Shown piece after piece: positions 17,010 to 25,436 of a DNA stretch of 64,000 nucleotides (positions within the stretch are counted from its first letter, which is position 1; each line of letters opens with the position of its first letter). Location: the NCBI RefSeq assembly GCF_900111245.1, contig NZ_FOGO01000004.1, forward strand, positions 250,496 through 314,495, written 5' to 3'. The notes beneath the pieces are model-generated. The model made no database searches and was not told where the DNA came from. It saw only the letters and a list, made by a program, of their open reading frames with translations. The translations under genes and the position numbers were made by a program. Source of the stretch: Streptomyces qinglanensis (GTDB lineage Bacteria; Actinomycetota; Actinomycetes; Streptomycetales; Streptomycetaceae).

Positions 17010-18148
17010 CAGCGGCGCAGACCGCAGGCATACCCAGCTCCACCGGCTACACCGGCGACGCCGCGCCCTACTCGGGCGGCGACACCTACGCCGACTACCG
17101 TGCGCCGGAGGCCGGGTTCCCCTTCGCCCACCTTCCCGACCTGGCCGACCGCAGGCTGGGCGCCACTGTCATCGCGGCCAACGACGAGTTCTTCGCCGAG
17201 CGGGAGAACCTGCTCAACTCCGAGCGCCCCGAGTTCGATCCACACGCCTTCCAGCACAAGGGCAAGGTCATGGACGGCTGGGAGACCCGCCGCAGGCGCG
17301 GCGCCTCGGCGTCGGAGCCGCACCCGTCCGCGGACGAACACGACTGGGCGCTGGTCAAGCTCGGCGCTCCCGGTGTGATCCGCGGCCTGGTCGTGGACAC
17401 CGCGCACTTCCGTGGCAACTACCCGCCCGAGATCTCCGTCGAGGCCACCTCCGTGCCGGGGGCGCCCTCCCCCGGGGAACTGCTCGCCGACGACGTGAAG
17501 TGGACGACCCTCGTCCCCCGCACCCCCGTCGGCGGCCACGCCGCGAACGGCTTCACCGTCACCGAGGAGCGCCGCTTCACCCACCTGCGGCTGCGCCAGT
17601 ACCCCGACGGCGGCATCGCCCGGCTCCGGGTGCACGGCCAGGTGCTCGCCGCCCCCGCCTGGCTGGCGGCGCTGGGCACCTTCGACCTGGTGGCGCTGGA
17701 GAACGGCGGCCTCGCCGAGGACGCCTCGGACCGCTTCTTCTCCCCGCCGGTCAACAGCATCCTGCCGGGCCGTTCGCAGAAGATGGACGAGGGCTGGGAG
17801 ACCCGCCGCCGACGCGACAAGGGACACGACTGGGTCTCCTACGTGCTCGCCGGACAGGGCCGGATCCGCGCCGTGGAGGTCGACACCGCCTGCTACCGGG
17901 GCAACGCGGCGGGCTGGGTGAGCCTGGTGGGCAAGGACGGCGAGACGGGGGAGTGGGCCGAACTGCTGCCGCGCACCCGCCTCCAGCCCGACACCATCCA
18001 CCGCTTCCTGCTGACCGACGCGCCCGCGGTCACCCATGTGCGGATGGACATCCACCCGGACGGTGCGGTCGCCCGCCTCCGGCTGCACGGCTCCCTGACG
18101 GACGAGGGGGCCCGCCGACTGGCGGCCCGCCACGCCGAGTCGAACTGA
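17006..18148 (+). CDS. alc: Allantoicase
   Basis: Hydrolyses allantoate to ureidoglycolate and urea. The 380-residue protein shows the duplicated jelly-roll layout. Each half has a [12 protein letters not shown] / [13 protein letters not shown] motif (near residues 88 and 255), an HDW segment, VDTAHFRGN / VDTACYRGN, and a closing [21 protein letters not shown] / [21 protein letters not shown]. An enzyme to process ureidoglycolate further (lyase or hydrolase) is not in the window. Translation is coupled to allB. Confidence 0.96.
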   Translation: MTAAQTAGIPSSTGYTGDAAPYSGGDTYADYRAPEAGFPFAHLPDLADRRLGATVIAANDEFFAERENLLNSERPEFDPHAFQHKGKVMDGWETRRRRGASASEPHPSADEHDWALVKLGAPGVIRGLVVDTAHFRGNYPPEISVEATSVPGAPSPGELLADDVKWTTLVPRTPVGGHAANGFTVTEERRFTHLRLRQYPDGGIARLRVHGQVLAAPAWLAALGTFDLVALENGGLAEDASDRFFSPPVNSILPGRSQKMDEGWETRRRRDKGHDWVSYVLAGQGRIRAVEVDTACYRGNAAGWVSLVGKDGETGEWAELLPRTRLQPDTIHRFLLTDAPAVTHVRMDIHPDGAVARLRLHGSLTDEGARRLAARHAESN

Positions 18149-18262
18149 TCCCGCCGCCGGAGGGGCGCCCACGCACCCCTCCGGCGGCGGACCGGTGAAC
18201 GTGCGGCAAAGCCCCGCGAGTTGGCATTGACACGCCCTCTACGCGCGTCACCATGGGGTGGC

Positions 18263-18688
18263 ATGACATTCCCCCCACGCTGGACCCGTATCGGCGCCGC
18301 CGGAGCCCTCGCCGCCGCGATGCTCGTCGGCGGCCCCGCCCTCACCACCGCCGCGGCCGCGCCCGCCGCGCACCCCGCGGCCGCGGCCGCGCGGATCGCC
18401 GCCGTCGGCGACATCTGCGCCTCCGCGCTCCCGCCCGAGGCCCACGACACCCTCGACCTCATCGAACAGGGCGGCCCCTACCCCTATCCGCAGGACGGCA
18501 CGGTCTTCGAGAACCGCGAAGGCATCCTGCCCGACCACGAGCAGGGCTACTACCACGAGTACACCGTGGAGACCCCCGGCTCCGAGGACCGCGGCGCCCG
18601 CCGCATCGTCACCGGGGAGCAGGAGGCGGAGGACTACTACACGGCCGACCACTACGCCTCCTTCGACCTGGTCGACCACACCTGCTGA
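18263..18688 (+). CDS. Secreted guanyl-specific ribonuclease (RNase Sa type)
   Basis: 141-residue precursor: signal peptide of about 32 residues ending near AAAPA, then an N1/T1-family RNase. Relative to RNase Sa, the spacing of Glu99 (YYHEYTV), Arg110 and His130 (TADHYASF) exactly matches catalytic Glu54, Arg65 and His85. Cys52 and Cys141 are 89 residues apart, like the C7-C96 disulphide. The ATG at 18263 gives a proper signal peptide; the 14 codons upstream do not. No barstar-like inhibitor gene is adjacent. Role: extracellular RNA scavenging or competition. Confidence 0.95.
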   Translation: MTFPPRWTRIGAAGALAAAMLVGGPALTTAAAAPAAHPAAAAARIAAVGDICASALPPEAHDTLDLIEQGGPYPYPQDGTVFENREGILPDHEQGYYHEYTVETPGSEDRGARRIVTGEQEAEDYYTADHYASFDLVDHTC

Positions 18689-18796
18689 CGGATCACCCCC
18701 ACACCGAGTTCTCAGGGGCCTCAGGCGGCCGCCGTCCCGCACCGGGGCGGTGGCCGCTCCTGTCCGGGCGCGGGGCGGGCCGCGCGCCGTACCGGC

Positions 18797-19504
18797 TCAG
18801 ACCGAGCCGCAGCCGTTCAGGCGGAGGGCCAGCTCGCGGTCGGGACGGCACACGAGGACCTCGTCCGCGTTGTCGATGCTGGCCAGCCGGTAGATCTCGT
18901 CGATCAGAGCGGCCACGTACCCGGACGCCAGGCTCCCGTTGCGCCACTCCCAGGCGGCGAACCTGAGCAGGCCGCTGAGGAACTCCTCGTCCACCATCTC
19001 CGGGGTGTCCATGGCCTTGAGCATCCCCAGCCAGTGCTCGGCCTCGGGCGTCTCGCCCCGTCCAAGGTGGTGGAGGTGGAGGCAGAAGGCGGCGACGCGC
19101 ATCCCGGCACCGGCGGCGAACTGCCACCAGAACTGGGCGCTTTCGTGATGCCGGGCCAGGTACAGCATGCACGCGAAGAGGTGGGCGCCGTCCACGTCGA
19201 TCTCGGTGAGGTCGCTGACGCGGACCAGGAGCATCCAGTCGTCCTGCTCACCGCCGTAGCTCTTCCGTTCACCGATCGCCTCGGCGAGACGCTCCAGGTG
19301 CGTGGCGGCCCCGGGGCGTTCCAGGGCCCAGCGCACCACCACCGCCAACTGCTGCCCGGCCACTGCGGGGAGGTCGCGCAGCGGGAGCAGCCCGGCGTCC
19401 TCGGCGAGCCGGCGCAGCGCGGTGGGCTCGTCGAAGGTGCGCTCTTCGGTGCGCAGCGCCTGCCCCAGGGAAGCCAGCATGCTCTCGACGCGGCTGCCGG
19501 TCAC
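18797..19504 (-). CDS. Sigma-factor partner protein, unknown family
   Basis: 235 residues, mostly helical and rich in Trp and Ala (DGAHLFACMLYLARHHESAQFWWQFAAGAG, AEHWLGMLKAM), reminiscent of TPR-like solenoid repeats. There is no membrane segment and no classic zinc anti-sigma motif. The GTG start overlaps the sigma-factor stop by GTGA, so the two are made together. It may modulate or assist the sigma factor, but no family was recognised. Confidence 0.65.
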   Translation of the reverse strand: MTGSRVESMLASLGQALRTEERTFDEPTALRRLAEDAGLLPLRDLPAVAGQQLAVVVRWALERPGAATHLERLAEAIGERKSYGGEQDDWMLLVRVSDLTEIDVDGAHLFACMLYLARHHESAQFWWQFAAGAGMRVAAFCLHLHHLGRGETPEAEHWLGMLKAMDTPEMVDEEFLSGLLRFAAWEWRNGSLASGYVAALIDEIYRLASIDNADEVLVCRPDRELALRLNGCGSV

Positions 19505-20028
19505 TTGGGATCCTTCCCGTGCTTCACGTGCGAGGGCACGGCTTGCTCCAGGCGCTCCTTGGCCTTGCGGCAGTGGTAGTCGACGGTCCGGGTGGTCACG
19601 CCCAGGTACCAGGCGATCTTGCTGGTCTCCAGGTTCATCACCTGCTTGAGGACGACGGCGTCGAACTGGCGCGGAGGCAGCTTCCGCAGGGCCCGGAAGA
19701 GGCCGATCTCCTCGTCCGGCTCCAAGCGGGAGAGGCCCTCCCGGAAGGAGTTCAGCTCCTGGGAGACCACGGTCTTACGGAAGATCGCCCAGACCTCGCC
19801 CTGCATGTTGCTCGACTGCAGCAGTTCGTCCCAGAGGTTGAGGATCTCCAGGAATGCGCGGTGCACGGTGGCTTCGGCGGCCTGCCAGTTCCCGGACACC
19901 ACGCGGGCGTACTGGTGGAAGTCCGCCTGGTTGGCCACCCAGAGGGCCTCGAACTCCAGCGGCAGCGGCAGCGGTGCCGTCTCCGTGATCGTGCCGAAGA
20001 CGATGTGCGGGTGGGCCTCTTCGCTCAT
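19501..20028 (-). CDS. ECF-like sigma-70 family sigma factor
   Basis: 175 residues. Region 2 lies near 30-90 (FEALWVANQADFHQYARVVSGNWQAAEATVHRAFLEI), and a region 4 HTH near 115-165 (ALRKLPPRQFDAVVLKQVMNLETSKIAWYLGVTTRTVDYHCRKAKERL). Both are recognisable but divergent, and region 3 is absent, as in ECF sigmas. The ATG at 20028 has GAGG upstream; an in-frame ATG 25 codons earlier lacks a ribosome site. It is the first gene of a two-gene operon. The target promoters are unknown. Confidence 0.8.
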   Translation of the reverse strand: MSEEAHPHIVFGTITETAPLPLPLEFEALWVANQADFHQYARVVSGNWQAAEATVHRAFLEILNLWDELLQSSNMQGEVWAIFRKTVVSQELNSFREGLSRLEPDEEIGLFRALRKLPPRQFDAVVLKQVMNLETSKIAWYLGVTTRTVDYHCRKAKERLEQAVPSHVKHGKDPK

Positions 20029-20580
20029 GGGTCCTCTTCGTCGAGGGGTGGAAGCGACAACCTGTGAGCATGTCACGTCGTATCGCGTGTGCATGACGAC
20101 CACTCAACCCTCGAAACACCCCGCACACGCATACCGCTGGGCATAAAAATCACACAGTGATGTCACGAGGCGGCACACCGTAATGACATACTTGTCAGTA
20201 ACGGCTCCCCAACTGGAGCTTCGGTGCTGCCGTTTCCTGGAGGTCTACACCTCCCGCTCCCCGGCGCGTGACGTATGCCATACCAGGCATATGCGTATCG
20301 GCTCCCTTGTGCGTTCTTCCGCCGAGGTCCTCGCAGTGCCACCGGCGTCACCCCACTTGGCGGCCGGGGCGGGCCGCCCCGGCGGCGGCTGCCGTTCCGC
20401 TCGGCGGGGCAGTGCGACGGGGACCGGCGCACCGCAGGTCTCATCGACTACCTTCGACTCGCCAGGTGAGGCGACGTCGAACCTCAGGTGTCGCGCCACC
20501 CGGGGGTGGCTTACCCGGCGTAAACGGGTAACGTTCCCCACAGAGAGTGATGCGCGGGCGGTAGATATGGGGAGTCAACG
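20029..20580. other. 552-bp divergent gap with clustered inverted repeats
   Basis: No supported gene; open frames here lack GC3 bias. The first 150 bp are unusually AT-rich for the window. Inverted repeats: TGACA-N4-TGTCA at 20184-20197, TATGCC-N6-GGCATA at 20274-20291, GCCACCC-GG-GGGTGGC at 20495-20510 and TTACCCG-N7-CGGGTAA at 20511-20531. They probably control the divergent sigma operon and KDG kinase operon; a small RNA cannot be excluded. Confidence 0.5.
20511..20531. promoter_or_regulatory. Operator-like inverted repeat before the KDG kinase gene
   Basis: TTACCCG and CGGGTAA separated by GCGTAAA, 50 bp upstream of the GTG at 20581, directly abutting a GC-rich stem at 20495-20510. Placement suggests a repressor site or a leader structure; no cognate regulator was identified. 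Confidence 0.45.
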
Positions 20581-21549
20581 GTGAGAAACGGCCCGGAAGC
20601 GGTTACCTGCGGTGAGGCCATGCTGCTGATGCTCGCCGAACCCGGCCTCCCCCTGGAACGCGCGACGCACTTCCGGCGTTCCGTGGCCGGGGCCGAGTCC
20701 AACGTCGCGGCCGGACTCGCCAGGCTGGGCCACTGGGCCCGCTGGATCGGCCGGGTCGGGGACGACCCGGCGGGCGAGGCCGTGCTGCGGGAACTGCGCG
20801 CCGACGGCGTCGACGTCTCCTGCGCAGAGATGGACCCGGAGTCGCCGACCGGGCTGCTGCTGCGCGACAGCCACCCCCGCCGCGCCGTCGATGTGCAGTA
20901 CTACCGGACCGGTTCGGCCGCCTCGCTGCTCAGTCCAGCCCAGATCACCCCCGAAGCGCTGGCCGGTGTGCGGCTCGTGCACGTCACCGGCATCACCCCG
21001 ATGCTCTCCGAGGACGCCGAACAGGCCACCCACGCCCTGATCGAAGGCGCCCGGCAGGCCGGTGCCACCGTCTGCTTCGACCCCAACGTGCGGCGCAAAC
21101 TCGGCACCGACCACGAGTGGATCCGGCGCGTCGGGCCGCTGCTGCGCGAGGCCGACCTCGTCCTCGCCGGGGAGGAGGAGATCGAACTCCTGCTGGGCGC
21201 GGGCCCGGACGAGGGTGCCAAGGCGCTGCTGACGCTCGGCCGGGCCGGCACGGTCGTGGTCAAGCACCGCGACCACAGCGCGGTCGCGCACACCGCCGAG
21301 GGCCAGTGGCGGCAGGAGCCCTTCGAGGTGCCGGTCACCGACCCGGTCGGCGCGGGCGACGCCTTCGCGGCCGGCTGGCTCTCGGCCCGGCTGCGCGGAC
21401 TGGACCACCAGCGGGCCCTGGCCGAGGCCGCGTGCGTGGCGGCGCTCGTCGTCCAGGCGCCCGGTGACATCGACGGACTGCCCACCGCCGCCGCCCGCGA
21501 CCGCGCTCTCGCGGCGTTCACCCGCGGCACCGACCCGGTGCACCGCTGA
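20581..21549 (+). CDS. PfkB-family 2-keto-3-deoxygluconate kinase
   Basis: 322 residues of ribokinase fold. Motifs: GAESNVAAGLARLG near the sugar site (residues 38-51), YYRTGSAAS (the Tyr-Arg sugar contact typical of KDG kinases), FDPNVRRKL, and the catalytic DPVGAGDAFAAGW near 254-266. It phosphorylates 2-keto-3-deoxygluconate to KDPG with ATP. The KDPG aldolase gene follows after 73 bp, which supports the assignment. The GTG start has GGGGAG upstream. Related sugar kinases of the same family cannot be fully excluded. Confidence 0.87.
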   Translation: MRNGPEAVTCGEAMLLMLAEPGLPLERATHFRRSVAGAESNVAAGLARLGHWARWIGRVGDDPAGEAVLRELRADGVDVSCAEMDPESPTGLLLRDSHPRRAVDVQYYRTGSAASLLSPAQITPEALAGVRLVHVTGITPMLSEDAEQATHALIEGARQAGATVCFDPNVRRKLGTDHEWIRRVGPLLREADLVLAGEEEIELLLGAGPDEGAKALLTLGRAGTVVVKHRDHSAVAHTAEGQWRQEPFEVPVTDPVGAGDAFAAGWLSARLRGLDHQRALAEAACVAALVVQAPGDIDGLPTAAARDRALAAFTRGTDPVHR

Positions 21550-21622
21550 CCCTGCCCCCGCAGGGTCCGGCCCGGTGCCGGCCGGCCGACATCCCACAGA
21601 CCGAGAGAGGCGGCGAACTGCC

Positions 21623-22255
21623 GTGTACCGCTGGGAGATCACCAGAGCGGCGCTGGAACAGCGCGTCCTCGCCATCGTCCGCGCGGACAGCTACGAGAAG
21701 GCGGCCGCGACCGCCGACATCCTGCTCGCCGCCGGTCTCACCAGCCTGGAGGTCTCGCTGACCACGCCGTACGCGCTCGACGCCATCAGCACGCTGCGCC
21801 GCGAGACCGGCGAGGACGTCGTGATCGGAGCGGGCACCGTCCTGGACGGCGCCTCGGCCCGGCTCGCCGTCGATGCCGGTGCCCGCTTCCTCGTCGCACC
21901 CGCTCTCGACGAGGAGGTCATCCGGACCGGACACCGCTACGGGGTTCCCGTCTTCCCCGGCGTCGCCACTCCCACCGAAGCGGTCCGGGCGCTGGAACTG
22001 GGCGCCGACGGGCTCAAACTCTTCCCCGCCGCACAGCACGGGCCCGGCTGGCTGCGGGACGTGCGCGCGGCGCTGCCGCAGGCGCCCTTCCTGCCCACCG
22101 GCGGCATCACCCTGGAGGAGGCGCCCGAGTGGATCGCTGCGGGCGCCGTCGCCTGCGGCATGGGCTCCGCGCTCACCGACGGCCACGACCGGGAGTCGAC
22201 CACCAAGCGGGTCGCCGGACTCCTCAAGCGCCTCCAGGACGCCGCACCCGACTGA
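21623..22255 (+). CDS. eda: KDPG aldolase (bifunctional KHG/KDPG type)
   Basis: Cleaves 2-keto-3-deoxy-6-phosphogluconate to pyruvate and glyceraldehyde 3-phosphate. 210-residue TIM barrel: RVLAIVRADSYEKAAATADILLAAGLTSLEVSLTTP at the start, IGAGTVLDG, FLVAPALDEEVI, FPGVATPTEA and GADGLKLFPA, whose Lys is the expected Schiff-base residue. The GTG at 21623 follows GAGAGAGGCGG and removes a non-coding extension. With the kinase it forms a complete lower branch for uronate or gluconate catabolism. Confidence 0.9.
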   Translation: MYRWEITRAALEQRVLAIVRADSYEKAAATADILLAAGLTSLEVSLTTPYALDAISTLRRETGEDVVIGAGTVLDGASARLAVDAGARFLVAPALDEEVIRTGHRYGVPVFPGVATPTEAVRALELGADGLKLFPAAQHGPGWLRDVRAALPQAPFLPTGGITLEEAPEWIAAGAVACGMGSALTDGHDRESTTKRVAGLLKRLQDAAPD

Positions 22256-22388
22256 GCAGGGCACCGCGCTGCCCGTCTCCCCCTCCGGCACGGGCAGCCC
22301 GTCCGCCGGCGAAGGAGCGGGACGGCAACCCCGCGCTGGCCGAAAACGCCCCGGTGACCTGCCGCGGGCACGCTCCTAGGCTCACCCC

Positions 22389-23618
22389 ATGGCTGACCGG
22401 AGCGTGCTGGATCTGAGCCCGGACACGGACGGCATCGTCGACCTCGCCGCGCTGGGGGACGACTTCGTCCGCGACCCCTACCCCGTCTACGCCGCGCTGC
22501 GCCGCCGCGGCACCGTGCACCATGTGCGCACCCCGGAAGGCGCGCACGGCTGGCTGGTCGTCGGCCACGAGGCGGCGCGGGCCGCCCTGAACGACCCGCG
22601 GCTCTCCAAGAACTGGGCCAACGCCTCGCCGGACGCCGGAACCCTCTCGATCTCCCCCGGCACCCACATGCTGATCAGCGACCCGCCCGACCACACCCGG
22701 CTGCGCAAGCTGGTCAGCAGGCAGTTCACCCCGCGCCGGATCGCCGCGCTGGAACCCCGCATCCGGGAGCTGACCGCCGGGCTGCTGGACCGGATGCTCG
22801 CACACCCCGACGGGCGCGCCGACCTGGTCGACTCGCTCGCCTTCCCGCTCCCGATCGCGGTGATCTGCGAACTGCTCGGCGTACCGGACCTGGAGCGCGA
22901 GCGGTTCAGCGCCTGGAGCGACCACGTACTGAGCGCGGCCCCGGAGGAGGAGAAGCGCGGCTCGGTGGAGGCATTGAGCGACTATCTGGCCGAACTGCTG
23001 GAGCGGCAGCGCGCACGGCCGGGCGAGGACCTGCTCAGCCTCCTGATCCGGACCAGCGACGAGGACGGCGACCGGCTCTCCACCGGCGAGCTGCACGGGA
23101 TGGCCTGGCTGCTGCTGGTGGCCGGGTACGAGACGACGGTGGGGCTCATCGCCAACGGCGCGCTCGCGCTGCTGTGCCACCCCGACCAGCTCGCAGCGCT
23201 GCGCGCCGATCCGGCGCTGCTCGACGGAGCCGTCGAGGAGATGCTCCGCTACGACGGCCCGGTCGAGATGTCCACCTACCGCTTCACCCGCGAACCCCTG
23301 GAGATCGACGGCACCCTGATCCCCGGCGGCGGCCGGCTCGTGCTGCCGGTCCTGGCCGACGCCGACCGGGATCCGGCGCGCTTCCCGGCGGCCGACCGCT
23401 TCGACATCCGCCGGGAGAGCGGCGGCCACCTCGCCTTCGGGCACGGCATCCACTTCTGTCTGGGCGCCCCGCTGGCCCGTCTGGAGGCCCGGATCGCCTT
23501 CGGGATGCTGCTGGAGCGCACCGAGCGGCTGGAGTTGGACGCCAGTCCCGCCGCACTGGAGTGGCGGCAGGGCACCGTGCTGCGCGGGGTGAAGAGCGTG
23601 CCGGTGCGGTTCGGCTGA
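22389..23618 (+). CDS. Cytochrome P450
   Basis: 409-residue soluble class I P450. Heme loop FGHGIHFCLGAPLAR with Cys357; I-helix oxygen-activation motif AGYETT (245-250); K-helix EEMLR giving the ExxR pair; ISDPPDHTRLRKLVSRQFTPRRI in the C-helix region. The pattern is close to the CYP107 group common in Streptomyces. No ferredoxin or biosynthetic genes are adjacent, so electron donor and substrate are unknown. Confidence 0.93.
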   Translation: MADRSVLDLSPDTDGIVDLAALGDDFVRDPYPVYAALRRRGTVHHVRTPEGAHGWLVVGHEAARAALNDPRLSKNWANASPDAGTLSISPGTHMLISDPPDHTRLRKLVSRQFTPRRIAALEPRIRELTAGLLDRMLAHPDGRADLVDSLAFPLPIAVICELLGVPDLERERFSAWSDHVLSAAPEEEKRGSVEALSDYLAELLERQRARPGEDLLSLLIRTSDEDGDRLSTGELHGMAWLLLVAGYETTVGLIANGALALLCHPDQLAALRADPALLDGAVEEMLRYDGPVEMSTYRFTREPLEIDGTLIPGGGRLVLPVLADADRDPARFPAADRFDIRRESGGHLAFGHGIHFCLGAPLARLEARIAFGMLLERTERLELDASPAALEWRQGTVLRGVKSVPVRFG

Positions 23619-23727
23619 CCAGTGCGTTTCCGGCCGGAGGGCCGGCGGGGTGGGGGCTGTGGTCCGGGCCGGGGGACGTGTTGTGAAGCATGGACACAGG
23701 TCCGTACCAGACTCGTAGGGTACCGGC

Positions 23728-24222
23728 ATGCGGATCAGTCAGTGCCGGGAAGAAGACCTCGAACTGCTCGAGGCGCACATGCCGCTGCGCGGGGCGGCCA
23801 CCCCACACGAGGCCCGCTACGCGCGGCAGCGGCAGGGCAGCGCCACGTTCCTGCTGGCCTGGAAGGACCGGCGGCCGGTCGGTAGCTGCGAGATCCGCTG
23901 GGCGGGGTGCGAGGCGCCTGAGGTGCGGGCGGCCCATCCCGGCTGCCCGGAGGTGCACGGGCTCGGGGTGTGGCACGGAGCCCTCCGCGCCCAGAACATC
24001 AGCACAGCCCTCCTCCGGGAGGTGGAGCGCCTGGCCGCGGAGCGGGGCTGCCGCGCGGTCGGGCTCGGCGTCGAGAAGAACAACCCGCGGGCGAGCGCGC
24101 TCTACGGCCACCTCGGCTACCGCGACTCCGTGCCGTATCTGGACTGCTGGAGCTACCAGGACGGGGCCGGGGTCGTCCACCGGGTCGCCGACGCCTGCCT
24201 GTTCATGGTCAAGAAGCTGTGA
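23728..24222 (+). CDS. GNAT-family N-acetyltransferase
   Basis: 164 residues. The acetyl-CoA region reads VHGLGVWHGALRAQNISTALLREVERLAAERG, followed by VGLGVEKNNPRASALYGHLGYR, the classic late GNAT strand-helix ending. The Q/RxxGxG/A loop is degenerate (ALRAQNIS). The substrate is not evident. It stands alone between the P450 gene and the convergent Gfo/Idh gene. Confidence 0.85.
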   Translation: MRISQCREEDLELLEAHMPLRGAATPHEARYARQRQGSATFLLAWKDRRPVGSCEIRWAGCEAPEVRAAHPGCPEVHGLGVWHGALRAQNISTALLREVERLAAERGCRAVGLGVEKNNPRASALYGHLGYRDSVPYLDCWSYQDGAGVVHRVADACLFMVKKL

Positions 24223-24305
24223 CCGCCCACCGGGCGCGCCGGTGCCGAGGCGTGCCCGATCGGACCGGCGCCGCGGTCCCGGCACCGACCCGGCGCGGCC
24301 CCGGC

Positions 24306-25328
24306 TCAGCCGGTCCGGGAGGGCTCGGCGCCGTCGAGTGCGGCCGGCTCCACGGGGGCGCCGGTGGCGCGCGACAGTTCGCAGGCTTCCGCGGCCAGCA
24401 GCGCCGCGAGGGCCTCCCGGCCGTCGCAGGGGTTGGGGATCTCACCGCGCAGGGTGCGCACGAAGGCGTCGATCTCGGCCTCGTACGCGGGCCCGAACCG
24501 GTCGAGGAAGCCGGGCCAGGGCCGCTCCGGCGGCGGGGGAGCGGCCGGCTCCAGTGAGGTGAGGGGGGTGCGCGCGTCCAGCCCGACCGCGAACTGGTCC
24601 CGCTCGCCCGCGAGCTCCATCCGCACGTCGTAGCCCGCCCCGTTCATCCGGGTCGTGGTCGCGGTGCACAGGGTGCCGTCGTCCAGGGTGAGGAGCGCGG
24701 CCGCGGTGTCCACGTCGCCCGCCTCCGCGAACATGGCGGGACCCGCGGCGGAGCCGGTGGCGTAGACGGAGACGATCTCCCGCCCGGTCACCCACCGCAC
24801 GGCGTCGAAGTCGTGGACGAGGCAGTCCCGGTAGAGCCCTCCCGAGTGCGGCAGATAGGCGGCGGGCGGCGGCGCCGGGTCCGAGGTCATGGCCCGCACC
24901 GTGTGCAGCCGGCCGAGACGGCCCGTGCGCACCGCCTCCCGGGCGGCGGTGTACCCGGCGTCGAAGCGCCGCATGAAGCCGATCTGCAGCAGGGTTCCGG
25001 CGGCCGCCACCTCCGCGAGCGCCGCCCGGGTACCGGCCGGGTCCAGGGCGATGGGCTTCTCGCAGAAGGCCGGCAGCCCGCGCCGGGCCGCGGTGCGGAT
25101 CAGCTCGGCGTGCGAGGCGGTCGCCGAGGCGATCACGACCGCGTCGAGGTCCGCGTCGAAGAGGTCGGGCACGCCGGGTACCGCGGTGGCGCCGAGGGCG
25201 GCGGCCGTCTCGCGGGCCCGTGCGGCGTCCGCGTCCGCGACCACCAGTCCGCTCACCTCGGGATGCGCGTCGAGGGTGCGGGCGTGCAGGGTGCCGATCC
25301 GGCCGGTGCCGATGAGTCCGATGCGCAT
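24306..25328 (-). CDS. Gfo/Idh/MocA-family NAD(P)-dependent oxidoreductase
   Basis: 340 residues. N-terminal Rossmann fold with GLIGTGRIGTLHA, then CEKPIALD (the EKP motif with the catalytic Lys) and the C-terminal substrate domain (GGLYRDCLVHDFDAVRWVTG containing the conserved Asp-His pair). Family members oxidise inositols or sugars; this one is close to myo-inositol 2-dehydrogenase-like proteins. It is divergent from the GntR regulator of a sugar importer, so it probably acts on the imported compound. The start lacks a clear ribosome site; GTG at 25337 is an alternative. Confidence 0.87.
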   Translation of the reverse strand: MRIGLIGTGRIGTLHARTLDAHPEVSGLVVADADAARARETAAALGATAVPGVPDLFDADLDAVVIASATASHAELIRTAARRGLPAFCEKPIALDPAGTRAALAEVAAAGTLLQIGFMRRFDAGYTAAREAVRTGRLGRLHTVRAMTSDPAPPPAAYLPHSGGLYRDCLVHDFDAVRWVTGREIVSVYATGSAAGPAMFAEAGDVDTAAALLTLDDGTLCTATTTRMNGAGYDVRMELAGERDQFAVGLDARTPLTSLEPAAPPPPERPWPGFLDRFGPAYEAEIDAFVRTLRGEIPNPCDGREALAALLAAEACELSRATGAPVEPAALDGAEPSRTG

Positions 25329-25368
25329 GGGCCCCACGCTCGCCCGCGCGCCCGGCGGTGTCAATGTG

Positions 25369-25388
25369 TTGTCTTTTCGTCCTGACAA
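25369..25388. promoter_or_regulatory. Operator-like inverted repeat between idh-like gene and gntR
   Basis: TTGTC and GACAA arms with a 10-bp centre in the 108-bp divergent gap. A further TGTCAATG lies just left of it. This is a plausible site for the adjacent GntR-family regulator, coordinating both directions. Confidence 0.45.
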
Positions 25389-25436
25389 TCGAATGTACGG
25401 TTCACGCGACCGCCGAAGGGCACTACGCTCCCGTTC

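Noticed and set aside
20183..20584. Possible 133-codon gene upstream of the KDG kinase
   Set aside because: Weak codon bias, many Cys/Arg/Ser residues, overlaps several palindromes and runs over the kinase start.
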